64,000 bases of DNA, taken from NCBI RefSeq assembly GCF_025822605.1, contig NZ_JACKTY010000029.1:65236-129235 (forward strand). The letters are read 5' to 3'. Shown here piece by piece: positions 56,629-64,000 of the stretch. Each line of letters starts with the position of its first letter. Position 1 is the stretch's first letter. Under the pieces are notes generated by a model that was not told the origin of the DNA, made no database searches, and worked only from the letters and a program-made list of their open reading frames with translations. The position numbers were made by a program, and so were the translations under genes. The stretch comes from Mycolicibacterium komossense. GTDB taxonomy: Bacteria > Actinomycetota > Actinomycetes > Mycobacteriales > Mycobacteriaceae.

Positions 56629-58194
56629 TCAGTCCTGTTCTGAGCCTGCGACCGCTACCGCGTTTTCGCGCTGAGCGGCCGTTACGAGCGTGCGAGTGTA
56701 TTCGTGGCTGGGAGAATTGAGCACGTGATCGCAGCTGCCCTGCTCCACCACGCGGCCGTTGCGCAGCACGACGACGTCGTCGGCGAGTAACCGGACGACG
56801 GCGAGGTCATGGGAGATGAACAGCAGCGTGAGACCGAGCTCGCTGCGCAGGTTCAGGAGCAGGTCAAGAATCTGCGCCTGGACCGAAACATCCAGTGCTG
56901 AAACAGATTCATCGCAGATCAACAGCCGCGGCCGAGGTGCCAATGCGCGGGCGATGGCGATGCGCTGCCGCTGCCCCCCGGACAGCTGCGCAGGCCGTCG
57001 GGCGGCGAAGTCCGCGGGCAGCCCGACGATATCGAGCAAGGCCGACACCTCCTCGGCCGGACGTCCCGCGATGTGGAGGGCCTCACGCAAGATCGCGCCC
57101 ACCGTCATCATCGGATTCAGCGAAGAGTAGGGGTCTTGGAACACGATCTGCATCTGTTGCGGCGTGCGAGAGCCTCGACCGGGCGCCAGCACGGCCCCGT
57201 CGAACTCGACCGTGCCGTGGTCGTGCCGCTCCAGACCCGCGATACAGCGCGCCAAAGTTGACTTACCCGAGCCGGATTCGCCGACCACGCCGACGATCCG
57301 GCCGGCACCGACGTGAACGTCGACATCCTGCAGTACAGCCCGTTCACCGAACTTCTTGCCGAGTCCTGATACGCGCACCAGGTCCTGGGCCGGTCCGCCG
57401 GAACGACTGGGGGCAGAGTCCATCCGCAGACTCGGGTCGGCGTCGATGAGCGCGCGGGTGTACTCATGCTGCGGCGCGCCGAGAACGGCTTTCGTCGGTC
57501 CGCGTTCGACGACCGCGCCCATCTGCATGACGAGCACCTCGTCTGTACGTCCCCGAATCAGACCGAGATCGTGGGAGATCAGGATTATCGAGAGCTGGCG
57601 AGACAATTGGACCGAACGCAATAGATCGAGTATCTCGGCCTGGTTGGACGCATCGAGTGCGGTGGTCGGTTCGTCGGCGATCAACAGCCGGGGATTCGCG
57701 GCCAGCGCGGCCGCGATGGCGACCCGCTGCCGCATCCCGCCTGAGAGCTGATGGGGGTAGGCGCGCGCCACATGCGGCGGCAGCTTCACTTCCGCCAGCC
57801 GTTCGGCAATATCCGAATCACGTTGGCGACGACCGATCGAGCGGCCCTGAGCCGCCCGCAACGTCCACGCGATCTGATCTCCGCACCGGTGGACCGGCGA
57901 CAGGCTGGTGAACGGATCCTGCAGTAACAGCGACACCGTGGCACCACGCACCGATCGCCACAGCTTCGCGCCGGCGTCCAGCGCAACAACGTCGGCACCC
58001 ACCCGTAACGATCCCTCGGCGCGGAATCCTCGGGGAAGAAGCCCGACAAGGCTTTTCGCCGTGAGCGTCTTGCCCGATCCAGACTCGCCGATGATCGCCA
58101 GGGTGCAGCCCGGCGCGATCGCCGCATCCAGCGGCGCCACCACCGGGCCGCCGCGACCGATCACCGTCAGTCCCTCGATACTGATCCCGTTCAC
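56629..58194 (-). CDS. Peptide ABC transporter, fused double ATP-binding protein (DppD-DppF type)
   Basis: The protein has 521 residues from a GTG at 58194. Two ABC modules are fused: the first has GESGSGKTLT, LSGGMRQRVAIAAAL and LLIADEPTTALDAS. The second has GESGSGKSTLARC, LSGGQRQRIAIARAL and LLICDESVSALDVS. Both carry the extra C-terminal segments usual for oligopeptide-transport ATPases. It powers the two permeases encoded upstream, with which it overlaps by 4 nt. Confidence 0.94.
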   Translation of the reverse strand: MNGISIEGLTVIGRGGPVVAPLDAAIAPGCTLAIIGESGSGKTLTAKSLVGLLPRGFRAEGSLRVGADVVALDAGAKLWRSVRGATVSLLLQDPFTSLSPVHRCGDQIAWTLRAAQGRSIGRRQRDSDIAERLAEVKLPPHVARAYPHQLSGGMRQRVAIAAALAANPRLLIADEPTTALDASNQAEILDLLRSVQLSRQLSIILISHDLGLIRGRTDEVLVMQMGAVVERGPTKAVLGAPQHEYTRALIDADPSLRMDSAPSRSGGPAQDLVRVSGLGKKFGERAVLQDVDVHVGAGRIVGVVGESGSGKSTLARCIAGLERHDHGTVEFDGAVLAPGRGSRTPQQMQIVFQDPYSSLNPMMTVGAILREALHIAGRPAEEVSALLDIVGLPADFAARRPAQLSGGQRQRIAIARALAPRPRLLICDESVSALDVSVQAQILDLLLNLRSELGLTLLFISHDLAVVRLLADDVVVLRNGRVVEQGSCDHVLNSPSHEYTRTLVTAAQRENAVAVAGSEQD

Positions 58195-59045
58195 ATGGTC
58201 TCCCCGTGCTGTGCAAGGCGTTGCCCCAGCCAGTCACCCACGAGGTTGACGGCGCAGGCAACGACGACGATCAGAAGTGCCGGGACGAACACCGCCGCCG
58301 GATTGTCGAACATGATCTCCCGGTTGGCGGCCAACTGGGCTCCCCAATCGGCGGTGCCCTGCGGTACTCCCACGCCCAGGAATGACAACGATGAGAAGGC
58401 GACGAGAGCGAATGCGACGTTCAACATCACATTGGTGACGATCAACGTCGACACGTTCGGCAGGATGTGCCGGAACATCACCCGCCATCGGGACAACGAA
58501 AGCATTTGTGCCGCTTCGACATAGGAACGCGCGGACTGTTCGAGCACGCCGGCTCGCACAATCCGGGTGTCAGAAGGCGAAAACAGGATGACCAGGAGCA
58601 CAACAGTCACCCAATAGCCGCCGCCGAGCACGCCGCCCACCACGATGGCGGCCAAGAGCAGCGGCAGCGCCAGCAGCAGATCGGTCCATCTGCTGATCAC
58701 AAAGTCGATCGGTCCGCGTTCGTAGCCGGCAAGGGTGCCGAGCAGGACACCGACCAGCATCGACCCCACCGCGACGCAGACCGGACCCAGTAGGGCTGAC
58801 CCGGCACCGGCCACCGACATGGCAAGAACATCGCGTCCCAATTCGTCGGTGCCCAACAGATGTCCGACCGAGCCAGGCGGGACCAAGCCGGTCATGATGT
58901 CTTGGTGCATCGCGTCAGGAAACAGGAGCCGACCGAACACCGCGGCCAAGCTGGCCGCGATGAGCACTGCCATACAGGCCAACGTGGACAGCGTAATGCG
59001 TTGGCGCCAAACGAGGAACGGTCGGCGCAGGGCAGGCGCGGTCAT
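58191..59045 (-). CDS. Peptide ABC transporter permease (DppC type)
   Basis: The protein has 284 residues and six predicted membrane helices. The EAA loop is YVEAAQMLSLSRWRVMFRHILPN. The short N-terminal OppC-like part precedes the first helix (TLACMAVLIAASLAAVFGRLLFP). It overlaps both neighbours by 4 nt, so the whole operon is translationally coupled. Confidence 0.93.
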   Translation of the reverse strand: MTAPALRRPFLVWRQRITLSTLACMAVLIAASLAAVFGRLLFPDAMHQDIMTGLVPPGSVGHLLGTDELGRDVLAMSVAGAGSALLGPVCVAVGSMLVGVLLGTLAGYERGPIDFVISRWTDLLLALPLLLAAIVVGGVLGGGYWVTVVLLVILFSPSDTRIVRAGVLEQSARSYVEAAQMLSLSRWRVMFRHILPNVSTLIVTNVMLNVAFALVAFSSLSFLGVGVPQGTADWGAQLAANREIMFDNPAAVFVPALLIVVVACAVNLVGDWLGQRLAQHGETM

Positions 59046-60040
59046 GCGGGGATCCCGCTCTGTCGCACCCGTGGGTCGAGTAACAGATAGGCGAGATCAA
59101 CCAACAGTGATATGGCCGTGATGACACAAGCGACCAGCAACGTCAGCGACTGTACGACAGCAATATCCTTGAACAACACCGAATCTCGCAGCAGCGTACC
59201 CAGCCCGGGCAGCGCAAAGGTGGTCTCCGCCAGGACGGTGCCACCGACGAGGAAGGTGAGCAGCAATCCCGCACCCGTGGTGATCGGGATCGCCGCGTTG
59301 CGCAGTGCCAACCGCAACACCGTTGCCTCGGAGAGTCCACGCGCCCTCGCCGAGGTGACGTAGTCGGTCTCGAGTTCCCGCAGCATCGCGGTACGGGTCA
59401 GCTTCACCACGATGGCTCCCAGCCCGAGCGCCAGGGTGATCGCCGGCAGGGTCAAATGCAGGACGGTGTCGAGTCCCCCGTCGCCGACGCCGTAAACCGG
59501 AAGGATCGGCACCAGATAGGCGAAGACGGTCAGCAGGAGTAACCCGAGCGCGAAGGTAGGGGCGCTGAGTCCGACCACAGCCAGCGCACTGGCGCTCCGG
59601 TCGATCCAGCCGCCGGCCCGCACCGCACTGAGCACACCCAGCGGGATGGAAACCACCATCGCCAGTACAAATGCGAATCCGCACAGCAGGGCGGTGATAC
59701 CGAGCCGCTGGGAAATCGCCTCACTCACCGGCACCTGCAAGCGCACCGACTGTCCGAAATCTCCGTGCACGAATCCGCCGAGCCAGCGCAGATACTGGTC
59801 GAGCGGGGATTCGTCGAGGTGGTACTGGGCACGGATGGCCGCGACTGCTTCCGGTGTCGCGGGGCGGTTGCCGAGCAGATTCTTCACGACATCGCCGGGC
59901 GCCAGGTACAGCAGGGCGAAAATCAGGATCGACAGCACGACGAGCACAGCGAGAGTGCCAAGGGCGCGCAGCGCCAGCAGGCGGGCGGCAGGCCACCCGA
60001 GGCGTGTCGCCCGCCGCCGCACGGATAGCACATCGGTCAC
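59042..60040 (-). CDS. Peptide ABC transporter permease (DppB type)
   Basis: The protein has 332 residues from a GTG at 60040 that overlaps the stop of the substrate-binding protein gene. Six helices are predicted. The DppB signature DYVTSARARGLSEATVLRLALRN is the EAA loop, and PGDVVKNLLGNRPATPEAVAAIRAQYHLD is the typical periplasmic loop. Confidence 0.93.
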   Translation of the reverse strand: MTDVLSVRRRATRLGWPAARLLALRALGTLAVLVVLSILIFALLYLAPGDVVKNLLGNRPATPEAVAAIRAQYHLDESPLDQYLRWLGGFVHGDFGQSVRLQVPVSEAISQRLGITALLCGFAFVLAMVVSIPLGVLSAVRAGGWIDRSASALAVVGLSAPTFALGLLLLTVFAYLVPILPVYGVGDGGLDTVLHLTLPAITLALGLGAIVVKLTRTAMLRELETDYVTSARARGLSEATVLRLALRNAAIPITTGAGLLLTFLVGGTVLAETTFALPGLGTLLRDSVLFKDIAVVQSLTLLVACVITAISLLVDLAYLLLDPRVRQSGIPA

Positions 60041-61644
60041 GACTGCGCCCGGTAGAGCTGGGCGGGCCACGAGGAGAGGAACGTGAACGGGGTGTTGCTC
60101 CGGATGCCCAGGTTGTCCGCGAAGGCGGTCGCCGACTGGCCCCACCACAACGGCACGTTCACGATGTCCTTGGCCTGCAGCGTCTCCGCTTTCAGCAGCA
60201 GATCGATGCGCTTACCCGGATCCGGCTCCGCGCCGGCCTGGGCGAGCAGTTCGTTGATCGCGGGGTTGACGTAACCAGCCGGGTTACCAGCGCCGAGCAA
60301 GTAGTTCGGCACTTCGGCGGGGTCTCCGGAGGTGGAGAAGTACCACATCAGCCCGATCCCGTGGTCCGACGATGCGTCCAGGCTGGCGAGCCACTCCTCA
60401 ATAGGCACCTCGCGCACGTTGAGCACGATGCCGATCTCTTTGAGATTCTGGGCCAGAGCTTGAGCTGCCTTACCGAGCTGGGGACCCGTACTGGGAGTGA
60501 GGATTTCGGCCTCGAACCCACCTGGGTGTGTCGATGCCGCGAGCGCCGCCTTAGCAGCATTCATGTCGAAATCGTGCTGCGGCACCGTGGCAAGCTTGTC
60601 GCGGGCTTCGGAAGCCGACAACGTGCTGGTCAGGGATTCCGGCGTCATGATGGCCGTCGCCGCCTCGCCGTGTCCGCGCAGCAACTTCTCGACATAGGCC
60701 TTTCGATCCACCGCGTGAGCGAAGGCCTCGCGGACCTTCGGATCGTCGAATGGCGCTATGTTCGGATTCAGGTAAAGGCCCACATACGACAGGTCGCTGA
60801 CATAGTCGACGTGCATGTTCGGCAGCTTTTCCCACTGTGTGGTCTGCGCGAGTGGGACGTTGAATGCCATGTCGAGGTTGCCGGACTGAGCCGCGACCAA
60901 CCGGGTCGAATCGTCGGAGATGAAGTTGATGGTGATGTCCTTGACCTTCGGCTCCTGACCCCGCCAGTTATCGACACGCTCGAAATTCACGTGTGAATCC
61001 GGGACGAATTCGGTGACCTTGTAGGGGCCCGTCCCCATCAGCAGCGCACCGGGGGTGCCCACCTTGCCCTGGTTGCGCTCCCAGAACGCCTTTGAGGTGA
61101 TGAAGGCTGCTCCCGCGGCACTCATCGTCTTGGCGAACGCGGCGTCTGGTTTGGCCAGCCGGACCGTGACCTCGTGATCGCCGGTCTTCTCGATGGACGA
61201 GACTGCGGCCATCTGGCTCGAAATACCGGGTGAGGCCGTCTCACTGCGAGCTTGGTCGAGGCTGAACACGACGTCTTCGGGGGTTACGGGGGTGCCGTCC
61301 TGGAACTTGGCGTCGTCGCGCAACTCGTAGACGTAGGTGACCTCATTGGGTTGTGTCCAGGACTCGGCCAGCCCCGGCTTGACCCGACCCGTCTCATCGA
61401 GGGAGACCAGACCTTCCTGAGCGATGGACGCCACGTAGTAGTTCAGGATCCCCGACTCCTGCCCGACGTAAAGGTTGGACAGCGACCCGGGAAGAGCGAC
61501 CGTGATGTGCTCGATCTGCTCGCCCGTATCGGTGGCTCCGGCCGATTGGCGAGAGTCATTACCGGCGCACCCGACCAGCACGAGTGCGCCGGTGGCAAGG
61601 ACAGCGGTTGCTCGAGCTGCACGGCCCGATTGAATTGACGGCAT
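60037..61644 (-). CDS. Peptide/nickel-type ABC transporter substrate-binding lipoprotein
   Basis: The protein has 535 residues from the ATG at 61644. The lipoprotein signal ends in LVLVGC with the lipid-modified Cys26. The SBP_bac_5 fold is visible in GLAESWTQPNEVTYVYELRDDAKFQDG (split), TPEDVVFSLDQA, GTGPYKVTEF, NPNIAPFDDPKVREAFAHAVDR and NVPLWWGQSA. It captures short peptides or conjugates outside the membrane. The frame is open upstream through the LysR gene with no stop, see findings. A weak ribosome-binding site (GAAGAAAG) precedes the ATG, so internal initiation is possible. Confidence 0.9.
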   Translation of the reverse strand: MPSIQSGRAARATAVLATGALVLVGCAGNDSRQSAGATDTGEQIEHITVALPGSLSNLYVGQESGILNYYVASIAQEGLVSLDETGRVKPGLAESWTQPNEVTYVYELRDDAKFQDGTPVTPEDVVFSLDQARSETASPGISSQMAAVSSIEKTGDHEVTVRLAKPDAAFAKTMSAAGAAFITSKAFWERNQGKVGTPGALLMGTGPYKVTEFVPDSHVNFERVDNWRGQEPKVKDITINFISDDSTRLVAAQSGNLDMAFNVPLAQTTQWEKLPNMHVDYVSDLSYVGLYLNPNIAPFDDPKVREAFAHAVDRKAYVEKLLRGHGEAATAIMTPESLTSTLSASEARDKLATVPQHDFDMNAAKAALAASTHPGGFEAEILTPSTGPQLGKAAQALAQNLKEIGIVLNVREVPIEEWLASLDASSDHGIGLMWYFSTSGDPAEVPNYLLGAGNPAGYVNPAINELLAQAGAEPDPGKRIDLLLKAETLQAKDIVNVPLWWGQSATAFADNLGIRSNTPFTFLSSWPAQLYRAQS

Positions 61645-62694
61645 GTGTGCACTTTCTTCGTCGGGAAACAGGCGAGATCGGACAGAGATGGGGAATCGGG
61701 CGCGGTGACTATCGCTTCGGCGTCGTGCGGCAACAAGTTCGTCGATGCCGACAGTCGCCGGGCGGTACGAGGCCAAACCCCGCAGCGCGACGCTGATGGT
61801 CGGGCTCGCCGCGGCGTCGGCAAGGGTCACCGCGGTGACGCGGCGCGTGATCGGCGGATCGAGTGCGAGCGTTCGAACTCGGTCCGCCAGAGCGGATCCC
61901 TGTAACGCGCTTTCGGCCAGGAAGACCGTGCCGTGTCCGCAGTTGGCAAGGGCGAGAGCAGATTCAGTGCGAGTAACGAGGGTGTCACCCGCGTCGACCA
62001 CCCGCCCGATGGACGCCGCGACGGCGTCGCTGTAGGTCCCGGGACCCAGGATCCAAGGTTGATCGGCCAGTCCCCGTGGGTCGACACGCACCCCGTCGGC
62101 GTCAACGTCGGCCGTCGTCAGGGCGACAACCTCCTCGGCGAACAGAAACGTCGATCGCGTACCGGCGCGCCGGCGGCCGGTCCGGCGCCGTCCGGCGGCG
62201 ACGGTGCCGAACACGATCGCCAGATCTGCGCGGCCGCCCTGCACCATGGCGACTGCCTCATCTGAGTCGGCGGCCTCGGCAACGCTGATATCAAGGCTGG
62301 GGAAGTGCGCAGCGAGCCAACCCGACACCGGCGCTACCACGAGGCCGATCGACTCGGGAGGCCCTGTCAGGCGGACGGCGCCGGCCCGCCTGCCGAGCAG
62401 GCGTGCCAGCTCTGTTGCGGCCGCGGTCATACTCGCATCGATCCGCGGCGCATGTTGGGCAAGCAGCGTCCCTGCCGGGGTGAGACGGGCGGCGCGCGCC
62501 GACCGTGCCACCAGCGGGGCGCCGAGTCGCGTTTCCAGACGCTGCACGTGCTGAGTGATCGTGGGCTGGGTGTAGCCGAGAGCGCGGGCGGCGGCGCTGA
62601 TAGATCCCGTCTCGTTGATAGCGACCAAGATTCTAAGGGAGTGAAGGTCAAGTGCACGCGTAAGCGCCTCGATCTCGCCCTGTGCTTCATCCAC
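61645..62694 (-). CDS. LysR-family regulator, in frame with the downstream lipoprotein gene
   Basis: The start is taken as the GTG at 62694; a GTG at 62703 is in frame. The HTH is LHSLRILVAINETGSISAAARALGYTQPTITQHVQRLE, split across about residues 17-53. The effector domain follows (GPPESIGLVVAPVSGWLAAHFPSLDISVAEA, GGRADLAIVFGTVA, ALANCGHGTVFLAESAL). The effector domain should end near residue 325 (VALRGLASYRPATVGIDELV). The next 30 codons and the lipoprotein gene continue without a stop. A stop (TAG) exists in another frame at about 61690, so a frameshift could explain it. The gene is divergent from the amidohydrolase gene and probably controls both units. Confidence 0.8.
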
Positions 62695-62727
62695 GGGTAG
62701 CACTATGACATAGCCATAGGGTCTAGC

Positions 62728-62744
62728 AATCGATTTTGACGATT
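62728..62744. promoter_or_regulatory. LysR-type operator in the divergent intergenic region
   Basis: AATCG-N7-CGATT is a 17-bp dyad with AT-rich centre (ATTTTGA). It contains a T-N11-A core, the consensus of LysR-family recognition sites. It sits 33 bp from the LysR start and 48 bp from the amidohydrolase start, where a divergent regulator normally binds. Confidence 0.6.
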
Positions 62745-62792
62745 CCATTGCGTTACATGATGTGAAGCGCGAGCGGATGACATACTTCGGCG

Positions 62793-63968
62793 ATGACCTC
62801 AGACAATGCGCTGACATCGGTAGAGGCGGCCGTCCGACGCCGCAGCGGAGATCTCGTCGAGCTGTCGCATTCGATCCACAGCGAGCCCGAACTCGCCTTC
62901 GCCGAGCACCGGAGCTGCGCCAAGACAAAGGCACTGGTCGCTGAGCGCGGGTTCGATATCGCTGCCGGAACCGCCGGGTTGGATACCGCGTTCAGGGCCG
63001 TCTACGGCGCCGGATCACTGGCAGTCGGCATCTGCGCGGAGTATGACGCGTTGCCGGAGCTCGGCCACGCCTGCGGTCACAACATCATCGCGGCATCGGC
63101 CGTCGGGACCGCGCTGGCGCTAGCCGAGGTGGCCGACGAACTGGATTTGACCGTCGTCCTGCTCGGCACGCCCGCCGAGGAGGCCGGCGGCGGCAAGGCG
63201 CTCATGCTTGAGGCCGGCGCGTTCGACGACGTCGCCGCGGCCGTCATGATGCATCCCGGGTCCTACGACATGGCCAACGCACGATCACTCGCGCTCTCAC
63301 AGGTGGCGGTCGAGTATCACGGCCGAGAAGCACACGCGGCCGTTGCCCCCCACTTGGGGCGCAACGCCGCGGATGCGGCCACCGTGACTCAGGTCGCGGT
63401 TGGCCTGCTGCGCCAACACCTGAATCGTGGCCAAATGGTGCACGGAATCATCAGCGAGGGCGGGCAAGCCGCCAACGTGATCCCGGCCCGCTCGGCGATG
63501 GACTACATCATGCGCGCCGACGACACCTCCTCGCTGCGCGAACTACGGGACAGGATGTCGGACTGCTTCCGCGCGGGCGCCGTGGCGACGGGCTGCGACT
63601 TTGAGGTGCGAGAGACAGAGCCGACGTACCTTGAGTTGACACCCGACCGTTGGCTCGCCGACTTGTTTCGAAAAGAGATGCAGCGCCTGGACAGGAATCC
63701 GGTCACCGCGCAGATCGAAGCCGGCTCCCCCTTCGGTTCCACCGACATGGGCAACATCACGCAGGCCATGCCGGCCATTCACCCGATCGTCGGAATCGAC
63801 GCCAACGGGGCCTCTATTCACCAGCCGGTATTCGCGAAGGCGGCAGCCGGGCCCAGTGCCGACAAAGCCCTCATCGAAGGCGCCGTGATGCTCGCGCGCA
63901 CCGTGGTCGGCCTGGCGCAGTGTCCCACCGAGCGAGATCGGGTGCAGGAACAGCACCTGGCCCGGTGA
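62793..63968 (+). CDS. M20-family amidohydrolase/peptidase (AbgB/PM20D2-like)
   Basis: The protein has 391 residues from the ATG at 62793. Metal and catalytic residues are present: ICAEYDALPELGHACGHN (H92, C94, H96), GTPAEEAGGGK (E129/E130), MMHPGSYDMA (H154), and the lid-domain FYHGR-like VEYHGREAHAA. C94 is the conserved cysteine of the AbgB/HipO type. It cleaves amide-linked amino acid conjugates in the cytosol. The substrate is unknown, but the divergent peptide transporter suggests that it acts on an imported dipeptide-like compound. Confidence 0.92.
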   Translation: MTSDNALTSVEAAVRRRSGDLVELSHSIHSEPELAFAEHRSCAKTKALVAERGFDIAAGTAGLDTAFRAVYGAGSLAVGICAEYDALPELGHACGHNIIAASAVGTALALAEVADELDLTVVLLGTPAEEAGGGKALMLEAGAFDDVAAAVMMHPGSYDMANARSLALSQVAVEYHGREAHAAVAPHLGRNAADAATVTQVAVGLLRQHLNRGQMVHGIISEGGQAANVIPARSAMDYIMRADDTSSLRELRDRMSDCFRAGAVATGCDFEVRETEPTYLELTPDRWLADLFRKEMQRLDRNPVTAQIEAGSPFGSTDMGNITQAMPAIHPIVGIDANGASIHQPVFAKAAAGPSADKALIEGAVMLARTVVGLAQCPTERDRVQEQHLAR

Positions 63969-64000
63969 GGCTTCCACCCGGATAGCGGCCAACGACCCAA

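Noticed and set aside
60037..62934. A single 965-residue protein starting at 62934
   Set aside because: The part before about 62703 overlaps the divergent amidohydrolase start region and lacks homology. The LysR start is at 62694-62703. The in-frame junction itself is reported as a finding.

Overview
The window is high-GC actinobacterial DNA. Gene order and protein sequence identify a non-tuberculous mycobacterium (Mycolicibacterium-like). From about 2 kb to 55 kb the genes follow the Mycobacterium tuberculosis block Rv3193c to Rv3235 almost gene for gene. Extra genes relative to that block, as I remember it, are a flavin-reductase-like protein, an aldo/keto reductase and a second type II dehydroquinase. 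The two ends (a BTAD/AfsR-type regulator at 1-2091 and a peptide-transport locus at 55.5-64 kb) look lineage-specific. I see no tRNA, rRNA, prophage, insertion sequence or CRISPR array.

Layout. 1-10 kb: BTAD regulator (cut by the window edge), UPF0182 membrane protein, PDZ/Lon-type secreted protein, then a rightward run of zincin-like protein, E1-like (cyclodehydratase-type) protein and ABC1-family kinase. 10-25.6 kb: whiB7 with a long attenuator-type leader, uvrD2, mycoredoxin-1, nudC, a TrkA-N potassium channel, the adnA-adnB recombination helicase-nucleases, lipV, an alkyltransferase-like protein, a phosphotransferase-fold protein and moeZ. 25.6-38.6 kb: DUF3152 metalloprotease-like protein, TetR regulator, DUF3107, an MmpS-domain protein, a ferritin-like protein, rhlE, a beta-propeller membrane protein, a ParA ATPase, a gpm2-entC-GNAT operon, flavin reductase, aroQ and a diacylglycerol kinase. 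38.6-42.3 kb: redox and stress control (whiB1, pdtaS, a free biotinyl domain, ribosomal protein bL37, rshA-sigH). 42.3-55.5 kb: ybaK, SDR, methyltransferase, SRAP/HMCES, aroA-rsgA, aldo/keto reductase, the desA3 desaturase with its ferredoxin-reductase partner, PPK2, a wax-ester/DGAT-like protein and an Rv3235-family protein.

55.5-64 kb is the most unusual part. A leftward operon reads LysR regulator, lipoprotein substrate-binding protein, two permeases, a double-ATPase and a GNAT-peptidase C39 fusion. An M20 amidohydrolase is divergent, and a perfect LysR-type dyad lies between the two units. The LysR frame has no stop codon before the substrate-binding protein: it runs straight into the lipoprotein signal peptide.

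Other striking signals are (i) two tandem TACG-N4-CGTA operators with the same 15-bp phasing in front of both desA3 and its reductase gene, (ii) a uORF plus terminator-like hairpin in the whiB7 leader, and (iii) a short interspersed repeat that begins at the stop codons of whiB7 and the DUF3152 gene and carries a duplication of sequence around the stop.
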